A stretch of 64,000 bases of DNA from NCBI RefSeq assembly GCF_900100435.1, contig NZ_FNEX01000001.1, positions 124,001-188,000 of the forward strand, read 5' to 3'. Source of the stretch: Pedobacter sp. ok626 (GTDB lineage: Bacteria > Bacteroidota > Bacteroidia > Sphingobacteriales > Sphingobacteriaceae). The position numbers and the translations under genes were made by a program. Under the pieces are notes generated by a model. That model was not told the DNA's origin, searched no databases, and was given only the letters and a program-made list of their open reading frames with translations. Positions 52,745-61,011 of the stretch are shown here, piece by piece. Numbering within the stretch: position 1 is the stretch's first letter; each line of letters opens with the position of its first letter.

Positions 52745-54184
52745 ATGATAATTAAAAGAAATATAAATACCTATGGCTGTCTGATTGCTTTAGTGGTATT
52801 GTTTTGTTTTTCCTGCAAAAAGATGGTCGGCGTTCCTGATCCGGTTGATACCATAACGACAAGTAAAGTGTTTGCAACTGACGCCCAGGCAACTTCGGCC
52901 ATGGCTGGAGTGTATTCTCAAATGATTAACCTGGGACTTGGAGGTGGAAATATTTATAGTGGTTTTGCCTGTGGCAGTAGTACCATGTATGGAGGTTCCT
53001 CTTCTGATGAATTTGTTTCGTATTCTCCTGATCCTAACCCGACCAGTTTAATTAAGGTAGAGAGTCATCCATTATGGACTTCGGCATATAAAGCAATTTA
53101 TGGTGCCAATGATGTCATTGAAGGTATTGCAGCTTCAACAGCAGCCACACTTAAAGGCCCGACACGGATCAGGCTGACTGCTGAAGCTAAGTTTATAAGG
53201 GCTTTCTCTTACTTTTACCTGGTCAATTTTTTTGGCGACGTGCCGCTGGCACTTACCGTAGATTTTAATCAGACTGCTCGGATGAAACGTACCCCTAAAG
53301 CTGAAGTTTATGCACAAATGGTCAAAGACCTTGAAGATGCAAGGTCAGGTCTTGGTATTGATTTTTCCAGCTCAAAAACTAGTGACCGGATCCGCCCAAA
53401 CAAATGGGCTGCCACAGCTTTGCTGGCCAGGGTTTATTTGTTTATGGGTGATTATCAAAATGCAGCAGCAATGGCTAGCGAAGTGATCGGTCAATCCAAC
53501 TTGTTCCAGTTAAAAGATGACTTGAATGAGGTGTTTTTGAAGAATAGTACAGAAGCCATTTGGCAATTACAGCAAAGTGATCCAACAGGTACCGGAACGG
53601 GCACTACCACACCGGAGGGATATGGTTTTCTACCGAATTTTTTAACCACAGGAATAAGCAGTGTTCTGTTTTCTGACGAATTACTACAGGATTTTGAAAA
53701 CAACGACAAACGAAAAATTGACTGGATACTTCGCGTCGTTAAGAATGGAAGGACGCTTTATTCGCCTTATAAATATAAAAAAGGGGTTAATAATATTTAT
53801 GATCCACTAACTGAATATTACATGGTATTGAGACTGGCTGAACAATACCTGATCCGGGCCGAAGCTCGTGCTTTAGGTGCCGCTGGGCTGGGGCTTGCCA
53901 TTGATGACCTCAACGTGATTCGTCACCGAGCTGGTGTGGATGACCTGTCAGCAACACTTTCCAAAGCTGAGGCGATTGCTGCGATTGAAAAGGAACGAAG
54001 AACGGAACTTTTTGCAGAATGGGGTCACCGCTGGCTTGACTTGAAAAGAACAGGACGGGCACATGATGTACTTTCGGTTCTTCAAAGGAAACAACCCTGG
54101 TTAGGGGATGAACAATTCCTGTATCCAATTCCAGATGCAGAGATCAGGGCAAACAATAACCTGAGCCAGAATCCAGGCTATTAA
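52745..54184 (+). CDS. SusD/RagB-family substrate-binding lipoprotein
   Basis: The start is ATG 52745; a GTG three bases earlier is less likely. The 479-residue product has a lipobox FSC (about Cys24), SusD helices (IRLTAEAKFIRAFSYFYLVNFFGDVPL, about 137-163; ATALLARVYLFMGDY) and the C-terminal AIAAIEKERRTELFAEWGHRWLDLKRTGRA motif. It caps the SusC barrel at the cell surface and captures the substrate. Nature of the substrate is not given by sequence; no glycoside hydrolase is nearby, so peptide rather than glycan uptake is possible in view of the M16 peptidase gene downstream. Confidence 0.95.
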   Translation: MIIKRNINTYGCLIALVVLFCFSCKKMVGVPDPVDTITTSKVFATDAQATSAMAGVYSQMINLGLGGGNIYSGFACGSSTMYGGSSSDEFVSYSPDPNPTSLIKVESHPLWTSAYKAIYGANDVIEGIAASTAATLKGPTRIRLTAEAKFIRAFSYFYLVNFFGDVPLALTVDFNQTARMKRTPKAEVYAQMVKDLEDARSGLGIDFSSSKTSDRIRPNKWAATALLARVYLFMGDYQNAAAMASEVIGQSNLFQLKDDLNEVFLKNSTEAIWQLQQSDPTGTGTGTTTPEGYGFLPNFLTTGISSVLFSDELLQDFENNDKRKIDWILRVVKNGRTLYSPYKYKKGVNNIYDPLTEYYMVLRLAEQYLIRAEARALGAAGLGLAIDDLNVIRHRAGVDDLSATLSKAEAIAAIEKERRTELFAEWGHRWLDLKRTGRAHDVLSVLQRKQPWLGDEQFLYPIPDAEIRANNNLSQNPGY

Positions 54185-54202
54185 CATTTAAATGAAAAGA
54201 AC

Positions 54203-54970
54203 ATGAGGAACTTTAAAATAAATACCCTGCTATTGAGTATGCTGCTTTCCATAGCATTTTTATCCTGTAAAAAAGAAGAACCATTACCAGCTACCTCTTC
54301 GTTAACCATTGCCAATGCTGTTGCAGGTAGCAAGCCGCTTGTCGTCAATTTAAATGAGGGCGCAAATCCTAGCTATTATCTATATCGCACGGCTAGTGCT
54401 TTGAAATATGGAGTGCTTGAAGGCGATGTTGGGAAGTTAAATGTAGAAAATCCCACACAAAGACTTCGTTTGTTTCAACTTCCAGACACTACTGCTACAA
54501 GTCAGCCCTTGTTTGATTTGAAACTTCAGATCGTTAAGGGAAGTATAAATTCTTTATTGCTAACAGGTACGGCTAATCACCCAGATTATTTACTGGATAC
54601 TACAATACCGCCATATCACAATCAAGCAGACAGTACATTTGGCCTAAGATTTACCAACCTTTCTTACCAAAGCAAACCGGTTAATGTATACATGATCAGC
54701 AATGGAGAGCGAAAAGAGGTCGAAGGATTGATTTATAAAGGGATTACCGGGTATAAAAATTATGCTGCAATGGATAAAACAGGTACTTATACTTTTGAAT
54801 TCAGGGATCAGGAAACACAACGGATACTTGCTGTTTATACACTGGAAGGTGCCGCTAAGGCAACCGAGAATTTATGGCGCTACAGGAATTTTACCCTGGC
54901 GCTGATAGGTATTCCAGATACTGTTGACCCGGAGCAAAAACAAAAAACATTCATGATCAACAACTATTAA
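54203..54970 (+). CDS. DUF4397-like lipoprotein
   Basis: The 255-residue product has a lipoprotein signal (lipobox FLSC, about Cys22) followed by two Ig-like halves. Features such as SLTIANAVAGSKPLVVNLN, LRFTNLSYQSKPVNVYMISNG and TYTFEFRDQ are like DUF4397 domains found in Bacteroidota surface lipoproteins encoded next to SusC/SusD. It probably serves as an accessory surface lipoprotein of the SusCD complex. The family call is tentative. Confidence 0.65.
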   Translation: MRNFKINTLLLSMLLSIAFLSCKKEEPLPATSSLTIANAVAGSKPLVVNLNEGANPSYYLYRTASALKYGVLEGDVGKLNVENPTQRLRLFQLPDTTATSQPLFDLKLQIVKGSINSLLLTGTANHPDYLLDTTIPPYHNQADSTFGLRFTNLSYQSKPVNVYMISNGERKEVEGLIYKGITGYKNYAAMDKTGTYTFEFRDQETQRILAVYTLEGAAKATENLWRYRNFTLALIGIPDTVDPEQKQKTFMINNY

Positions 54971-55029
54971 CATACCAATAGAAAGCGTGTAAAATCATCA
55001 GGTTGACGCATCAAATCAATCACCATTAA

Positions 55030-55084
55030 ACAGGTGATCGGGGACGTTTTTGTCTAAAAAATCAAAAAATACCCGATCACCTGT
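55030..55084. repeat. 13-bp interrupted inverted repeat before the ABC operon
   Basis: ACAGGTGATCGGG at 55030-55042 is exactly complementary to 55072-55084, separated by a 29-nt T- and A-rich loop. It lies between the lipoprotein stop and the ATPase start at 55114. It could be a terminator, a fold in the leader, or an operator pair; the long arms are unlikely by chance. Confidence 0.5.
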
Positions 55085-55113
55085 ACATCATAAAAACACC
55101 TAATTCAAAAAAT

Positions 55114-56037
55114 ATGGAACCAATTGTTCGTATCAGCGGACTGTCGCATCGTTACAGTACCAGCTGGGCTATCAGAGACATTAACATCGAAATTCCTCGC
55201 AGCGGGATTGTAGGCCTGCTAGGTTCTAATGGCGCTGGCAAATCTACCACCATGAGTATTCTATGCGGGGTATTGACACCAACAACGGGATCTGTGATCA
55301 TCAACGGTATCGACCTCAGTAAAGAACCGGAACGCGCTAAGCAGGAAATTGGTTTTCTACCACAAACCCCGCCCTTGTACATGGATTTGACAGTGGATGA
55401 ATACCTGGTGCATACCGCAATCTTGCGCTCGGTAGAGAGAAGTCAGCTGAAAAAAGCATTGGAAGAGGTAAAAGAGCGCTGTGGATTAACCCATATTAAT
55501 AAAAGATTGATCAAGAACCTGTCCGGCGGCTATAAACAAAGGGTAGGCATCGCCCAGGCCATTATTCATCATCCCAAGTTGGTGGTATTTGATGAGCCGA
55601 CCAATGGCCTTGATCCAAACCAGATTCTTGAAGTGCGTGCACTGATCAAGGACATTGCTGCGGAACGTGCAGTAATCCTTTCTACCCATATCCTGACCGA
55701 AGTACAGTACCTCTGCAAGGATATTGTGATGATTGAAAGCGGCAGGATCGTTTTTGCAGATACCATGGAGGCTTTCGACAACTATATCGCCCCACACAGT
55801 ATGTTGGTAGTGATGGAGAATGCACCTCCGGTAGAAGCTTTAATGGCTATTGAAGGCATTGTAAGAATAGAAATACTGACTGAAAAGCAGTTACGCATCT
55901 ATTTTAATGGTGATCGCAATATTTCTGAAACCATTGTTTTGGAAAGTGCAAAGCGAGGTTGGCGCTTGCGTGAACTAAATATGGAAAAGAATTCCCTAGA
56001 TGAAACCTTTGCCCAACTGTCCCGGATCTCTAATTAA
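55114..56037 (+). CDS. GldA-like ABC transporter ATPase
   Basis: The 307-residue ATPase has Walker A GSNGAGKSTTMSIL (about 37-50), Q-loop FLPQTPPLYMDLTVDEYL, signature NLSGGYKQRVGIAQAI, Walker B VVFDEPTNGLDPNQ and the H-loop STHILTEVQ, with a C-terminal regulatory tail. The GLLGSNGAGKST and FLPQTPPLYMDLTVDEYL wording resembles GldA, the ATPase that partners GldF/GldG in gliding bacteria. The next gene encodes a permease fused to a GldG-like domain, 16 bp downstream, which makes the pairing secure. Confidence 0.9.
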   Translation: MEPIVRISGLSHRYSTSWAIRDINIEIPRSGIVGLLGSNGAGKSTTMSILCGVLTPTTGSVIINGIDLSKEPERAKQEIGFLPQTPPLYMDLTVDEYLVHTAILRSVERSQLKKALEEVKERCGLTHINKRLIKNLSGGYKQRVGIAQAIIHHPKLVVFDEPTNGLDPNQILEVRALIKDIAAERAVILSTHILTEVQYLCKDIVMIESGRIVFADTMEAFDNYIAPHSMLVVMENAPPVEALMAIEGIVRIEILTEKQLRIYFNGDRNISETIVLESAKRGWRLRELNMEKNSLDETFAQLSRISN

Positions 56038-56053
56038 AGTATTATCACACACA

Positions 56054-58357
56054 ATGAAAAAAATAATACAGATAGCCAGACTGGAACTCAGCCTGCTATT
56101 TTATTCCCCGATTGCCTGGTTACTCATCATGGTGCTCTTTGTGCAGATGGTGCTTACGTTTTGCCTAATGGTGGGGCAATTGCAACACCTGCAACATTTC
56201 GGTTTTGACCTTGATTTTTTAACCAACAGGTTCTTTACTGCTACAAATTCAGGTGTAGGTGGTATTTATGCCTTAATACTCAAAAGCCTGTACCTATATA
56301 CACCCTTGATTACCATGGGTATCATCAGTAGGGAGATGAATAGCGGCAGCATTAAGTTATTGTACTCTTCCCCAGTAAAGTTAAGTGAGATCATTTTTGG
56401 AAAGTTTGTTTCCATGCTGGCTTTTAACCTGGTTATTATAGGTGTAATGGGGCTGTTTTTTATTTTTGGAGCCCTGTTTATTGAAAATTTTGACTATCCG
56501 CATCCCTTGGTCGCGATGTTTACCTGTTTCCTCTTGTTGAGTACTTATGCAGCCATCGGGATCTTTATGTCGAGCTTGACTACCTATCAGGTTGTAGCGG
56601 CCATTAGTACCTTTATGGTGCTTGGATCTTTAAATTACATTGGCAGTTTTGGACAGCGAATTGATTTTGTCCGTGACCTGACTTATAGCTTGGCTATTGG
56701 GAGTCGCACACATTTGATGATCAAGGGCTTACTGAATAGTCGAGATGTCGTTTACTACCTGGTTATTTCCGGAATGTTTTTGGCTTTCACCATTACCAGG
56801 CTCGATTTCGTAAGGCGTGCAAGACCATTTTTGCAACAGCTGAGCCGATACGGTTTGATTGTGATTGTGGGCCTCACATTAGCTTACCTCAGCTCCAGAC
56901 AGCCCCTAATTGCCTATTATGATGCTACAGATACTAAAGTGAATACCATCGTTAAGGCAACCCAGAAAATACTAAAAGATATGGGGGATGAGCCTGTTGA
57001 AGTGACCGAATACATCAATGTCATGGATCATACTTACTCCAATGGTGACCCTGGACTACGGATTCTTGATATTGCGCGTTGGGAGGCTTATTTACGCTTT
57101 AAATCGAATATTAAGCTCAAATGGGTTTATTATTATGATAGTATCCCTGCTCCACAATTTTATGCAGCCAATCCCGGAAAAAGCTTAAAAACCCTGTTTA
57201 AGGAAAGGGTAAAAGCTTTAGAACTGGATACCAACGACTTTTTGGAACCTGAGCTGATCCGCAAGCAGGTAAACCTGAATGGAGAAAATGGACGTTTGGT
57301 GATGCAGGTCAAATACAAGAACAAAACCACTTTTCTAAGAACTTTCGATGATGGCGAATTCTGGCCGGGAGAACCCGAAACGGCTGCGGCGCTGAAGCGT
57401 TTGATTGTTACCCCAGCTAAACTTGTTTTTGCTACAGATGGCTATCAGCGAAGTGTAGATAAGGTGGGCGATCGCGATTATAAAATGTTCTTTAATATCA
57501 AGACTGCACGCTCTTCATTGATAAACCATGGATTTGATGTCGATAGTGTTGCTATAGAAAACCATGAAATACCAAGTGGCATTGCCTCGCTTATTATTGG
57601 TGATCCAAAGGTAGCCTATAGTTCGGCCGCATTAGCTAAAATCAGGAAATATGTTGCTGATGGCGGAAATCTTTTGATTGCGGGCGAGCCGGGCAAACAA
57701 GCCGTAGTTAATCCTTTACTGGACTCACTAGGTGTTAAAATGCTCGATGGAACACTTGTACAGCGTAGCAAAGATTATTCCTATAACCTGGTTACACCTA
57801 AGTTGACTAAAGCTTCTTTATCCATGTATTCAGGCTTAATTGGTCCTTATCAAAAGAAAGAGATCATATCGATGCCAGGTGTAGCTGCGTTAAGTTTTGA
57901 CCCGAAATCGGATTTTAAAACCCAGGCCATCCTCAGCACCGATGCCAAATATAGCTGGATTAAAAAAGGATCTTTTGTACTGGATTCGGCTGCATTGGTT
58001 TTTGAAGCAAAAAACGGCGACCAACAAGGTGCCTTTCCTGGGGCATTAATGCTAACAAGGAAAATGACGCATAAAGAACAGCGGATTGTGGTTACAGGAG
58101 ATGCAGATTTCTTCAGTAACAAAGAGCTGGGAAGATCAAACCTGCAAACAGTTAACGGCACGTTAGCGATGGCCATTTTTACCTGGTTCTCCAACAATGA
58201 GTTCCCTGTTGATATGTCGCGTCCGCTCTCGAAAGACAACAAGCTGAAGCTGAATAAAGCAGGAGTGAAAACTGTAAAGATAGTGTACTATGGTCTGATC
58301 CCGGGTGTAATTGTCCTGCTGGGCATGGTGCTTTTGATCCGCAGAAAACGTAAATAA
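56054..58357 (+). CDS. ABC-2 permease fused to GldG-like auxiliary domain
   Basis: The start is ATG 56054 (MKKIIQIARLELSLLFYSP, 767 residues); a longer frame overlaps the ATPase gene. Residues of about 1-300 form six membrane helices of an ABC-2 (GldF-like) permease with SREMNSGSIKLLYSSPVKLSEIIFG. Residues of about 305-730 are a GldG-like periplasmic ABC_transp_aux domain (YDATDTKVN, IIGDPKVAYSSAALAKIRKYVADGGNLLIAGEPG), followed by a last helix and RRKRK. Fusion of GldF and GldG in one chain is seen in 'Gldg family' proteins. A second copy starts at 63795. Confidence 0.88.
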   Translation: MKKIIQIARLELSLLFYSPIAWLLIMVLFVQMVLTFCLMVGQLQHLQHFGFDLDFLTNRFFTATNSGVGGIYALILKSLYLYTPLITMGIISREMNSGSIKLLYSSPVKLSEIIFGKFVSMLAFNLVIIGVMGLFFIFGALFIENFDYPHPLVAMFTCFLLLSTYAAIGIFMSSLTTYQVVAAISTFMVLGSLNYIGSFGQRIDFVRDLTYSLAIGSRTHLMIKGLLNSRDVVYYLVISGMFLAFTITRLDFVRRARPFLQQLSRYGLIVIVGLTLAYLSSRQPLIAYYDATDTKVNTIVKATQKILKDMGDEPVEVTEYINVMDHTYSNGDPGLRILDIARWEAYLRFKSNIKLKWVYYYDSIPAPQFYAANPGKSLKTLFKERVKALELDTNDFLEPELIRKQVNLNGENGRLVMQVKYKNKTTFLRTFDDGEFWPGEPETAAALKRLIVTPAKLVFATDGYQRSVDKVGDRDYKMFFNIKTARSSLINHGFDVDSVAIENHEIPSGIASLIIGDPKVAYSSAALAKIRKYVADGGNLLIAGEPGKQAVVNPLLDSLGVKMLDGTLVQRSKDYSYNLVTPKLTKASLSMYSGLIGPYQKKEIISMPGVAALSFDPKSDFKTQAILSTDAKYSWIKKGSFVLDSAALVFEAKNGDQQGAFPGALMLTRKMTHKEQRIVVTGDADFFSNKELGRSNLQTVNGTLAMAIFTWFSNNEFPVDMSRPLSKDNKLKLNKAGVKTVKIVYYGLIPGVIVLLGMVLLIRRKRK

Positions 58358-58359
58358 TT

Positions 58360-61011
58360 ATGAGCTTTATAACCGATAAACAAACCATCGACGATTTGAA
58401 TGTTTTCTCCAAATCGGGGAGTGATTCAATCTACCATATTTTTAATAAAACCTATACTCAGGGCGGAGCTTCCTTGCTGGGAGATATGTTCCGGAACCCA
58501 CTTTCGGATGATGGGGCAATTAACGACCGGGTAGCCATTTTACGGTATTTCCAGGAAAGCAAAGCGGAATTTCCTTTACAGGGGAATCGCTTTGAAGAAG
58601 CCGAACGATATTTAGGGAATACAGATCCGCGTAGCCGCCTATCTAACCAGGGCTTTAGTATGGCCGATTTTAAAGCTGCCGGACAAAGTGTAGAGGCTTT
58701 GATCGAAATTTTGAAGGGCCTGAAAAGATTTATGCAGGAGATTCAGCCTAAACTATCGACTAATCCTTATGCTAAACAAGTGGAGTTAGTGATCACTTTG
58801 TTAAACGCCAAAGAGCTGGAACTCATTTTTGCTGATCATGGTAAGGGTAAAATCTCCTCTGGAAAAATTGTAGAATATGATAATATTTTACGTTTTCAGC
58901 AGCGTGCCTTGATGGAAAAAATACTACAACATATTTATCACCTGGATGTATACATTTCCATTGCCCGGGTAGCCACCGAAAGGGGCTATGTTTTTGCTAC
59001 GGCATTAAAGCGAGATGCCAACCGTTTGCACTTACAGGGTGTTTATCACCCATTGTTGCATAAACCGGTAGCCAATTCATTAGAGATGACCCCGGAAAGT
59101 AATATTGTGTTCCTAACTGGGGCCAATATGGGGGGAAAATCGACCTTCATGAAATCGCTGAGTATTGCCATGTACCTGGCACATCTGGGCTTTCCTATTG
59201 CTGCAAAGCAAATGGAGTTTTCGGTGTGCGACGGCATGTATACGACCATCAACCTGCCCGACAATCTGGCCATGGGCGCCAGTCATTTCTACGCGGAAGT
59301 ATTGCGGGTAAAGAAAGTAGCGGTAGAACTGGGTGCAGGAAAAAATCTCTTTGTCGTATTTGATGAGTTGTTTAGAGGTACCAATGTGAAGGATGCTTAT
59401 GAAGGCACCATTGCCATCATGGAAGCTTTTGCTAAAAAGCCACATTCTCTATTTGTGATCTCAACGCACATTATGGAAGCCGGATCGGTGTTAAGAGAAA
59501 GATGCAGTAACATGATCTTCCGGTATTTGCCCACACGTATGGAGAACGGTAAGCCCGTTTACACCTATACGCTTACCGAAGGGATTACGGATGACCGTCA
59601 TGGGATGATCATCATCAATAACGAAGGGGTAATAGAACTCATCAAAGATGAAAAGCAAACGAAACAACAGCATCCTAACTTTCTCGCAGATAAGCAAACA
59701 GTAGAAGATTTGAACCTGCAGGGTAAGTTTAAACAACAATCCGTTTATAGCCTATTCAATCACTTGCAAACCCGGGGAGGAGAAAAGGTACTGGAAGGCA
59801 TGTTCGCCCGTCCGCTGAATAACGTGGAGCAGATCAACAAGCGTAGTGCCTTGTTTGCTTTTTTTCAGCAACACAGCATCATTTTTCCGGTGATCCGTTC
59901 GCAGGTAGAATCGATGGAAGATTACCTGGCCGGGGGAGCTGGCGCTGCTTTGCCAAGAGTAGCCTGGGGCATTTTCGCCAAGAAATTTAAACAAGTGCTT
60001 TTTCATAATGCCGAATTATTGCAGCTGCAAGCCGGACAATCGGTAACCATTGAAGTATTGCAGTCTTTCAGAGATTTCTTCTCTGAATTGAAAGGAAAAG
60101 CAGGTGTTTCAGTATATCAGGGCGATTTAGATACCGCATTGAAAGTATTACAAGATTCAAGATTACAAGGGATCTTAGATGCACCAGAAGGCCAGCTTTC
60201 ACTGATGCAGCTGATCCGCAATGACTATGTGATCCGCCATGCGATGATCAGTCAGATGGAGGGCTTATTGAAAATGATTTATGAACTGGATGTGTATGTG
60301 GGGGTAGCCGCTGTAGCGGCAGATAAGGCTTTTGTATATGCCAAGGCCTTACCAGCCACACAGATGTTATTGGATATGGAAGGATTCCGGCATCCGGCTT
60401 TAAAAAATGGAATAACCAACAACCTGCATTTAACCAGGGAGCGCAATATGCTGTTCCTGACGGGGGCCAATATGGCGGGTAAATCTACTTTCATGAAATC
60501 TATGGGAATTGCGGTTTACCTAGCGCACATGGGGTTCCCGATAGCGGCAAGACGTATGGAATTCTCGGTAAAAGATGGACTGTTCTCTTCAATTAACGTA
60601 TCAGATAATCTGGATATGGGCTACAGCCATTTTTATGCAGAAGTGTTGCGTACAAAAACGGTCGCTAAAGCAGTCAGTGAATCGGAGGACTTATACGTAT
60701 TGTTTGATGAGTTGTTTAAAGGAACGAATGTGAAGGATGCTTACGATGCTACTTTGGCGGTTACCAAAGCTTTCTCTGAGAACAGGAACAGCTTCTTTGT
60801 GGTATCCACCCATATCATTGAAGTTGGGGAAGCCTTAGGTAAAGTATCGGATAATGTACAATTCTCTTTCTTGCCTACGGTGATGAAAGATGGCGTACCT
60901 ACTTATCCATATACACTAGCCAGCGGAATCACTACCGACAGACAAGGGATGATCATCATCGAAAATGAAAAGATTGTAGAGATTATTAAAGCAGAACAAA
61001 ATGTTAATTAA
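58360..61011 (+). CDS. Tandem MutS-type ATPase (two MutS core/ATPase modules in one chain)
   Basis: The 883-residue protein consists of two homologous halves (about 1-435 and 445-883), each with the MutS lever/clamp helices and the ATPase domain. Each half has its own Walker A (LTGANMGGKSTFMKS, about 252; LTGANMAGKSTFMKS, about 700), signature (DNLAMGASHFYAEVL; DNLDMGYSHFYAEVL), Walker B (VVFDELFRGTN; VLFDELFKGTN) and switch His (STHIMEAG; STHIIEVG). Both halves start with a D-K-Q-T-(I/V)-(D/E)-D-L-N motif. The mismatch-reading domains I and II are absent. MutS works as a dimer with shared ATP sites, so this chain may be a built-in dimer. It sits in a transporter operon (2-bp and -11-bp spacing), which argues for a role outside mismatch repair. 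Confidence 0.9.
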   Translation: MSFITDKQTIDDLNVFSKSGSDSIYHIFNKTYTQGGASLLGDMFRNPLSDDGAINDRVAILRYFQESKAEFPLQGNRFEEAERYLGNTDPRSRLSNQGFSMADFKAAGQSVEALIEILKGLKRFMQEIQPKLSTNPYAKQVELVITLLNAKELELIFADHGKGKISSGKIVEYDNILRFQQRALMEKILQHIYHLDVYISIARVATERGYVFATALKRDANRLHLQGVYHPLLHKPVANSLEMTPESNIVFLTGANMGGKSTFMKSLSIAMYLAHLGFPIAAKQMEFSVCDGMYTTINLPDNLAMGASHFYAEVLRVKKVAVELGAGKNLFVVFDELFRGTNVKDAYEGTIAIMEAFAKKPHSLFVISTHIMEAGSVLRERCSNMIFRYLPTRMENGKPVYTYTLTEGITDDRHGMIIINNEGVIELIKDEKQTKQQHPNFLADKQTVEDLNLQGKFKQQSVYSLFNHLQTRGGEKVLEGMFARPLNNVEQINKRSALFAFFQQHSIIFPVIRSQVESMEDYLAGGAGAALPRVAWGIFAKKFKQVLFHNAELLQLQAGQSVTIEVLQSFRDFFSELKGKAGVSVYQGDLDTALKVLQDSRLQGILDAPEGQLSLMQLIRNDYVIRHAMISQMEGLLKMIYELDVYVGVAAVAADKAFVYAKALPATQMLLDMEGFRHPALKNGITNNLHLTRERNMLFLTGANMAGKSTFMKSMGIAVYLAHMGFPIAARRMEFSVKDGLFSSINVSDNLDMGYSHFYAEVLRTKTVAKAVSESEDLYVLFDELFKGTNVKDAYDATLAVTKAFSENRNSFFVVSTHIIEVGEALGKVSDNVQFSFLPTVMKDGVPTYPYTLASGITTDRQGMIIIENEKIVEIIKAEQNVN

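Noticed and set aside
58360..61011. Housekeeping mismatch-repair MutS
   Set aside because: The mismatch-recognition domains are absent, the ATPase module is duplicated and the operon is one of transport and proteolysis.
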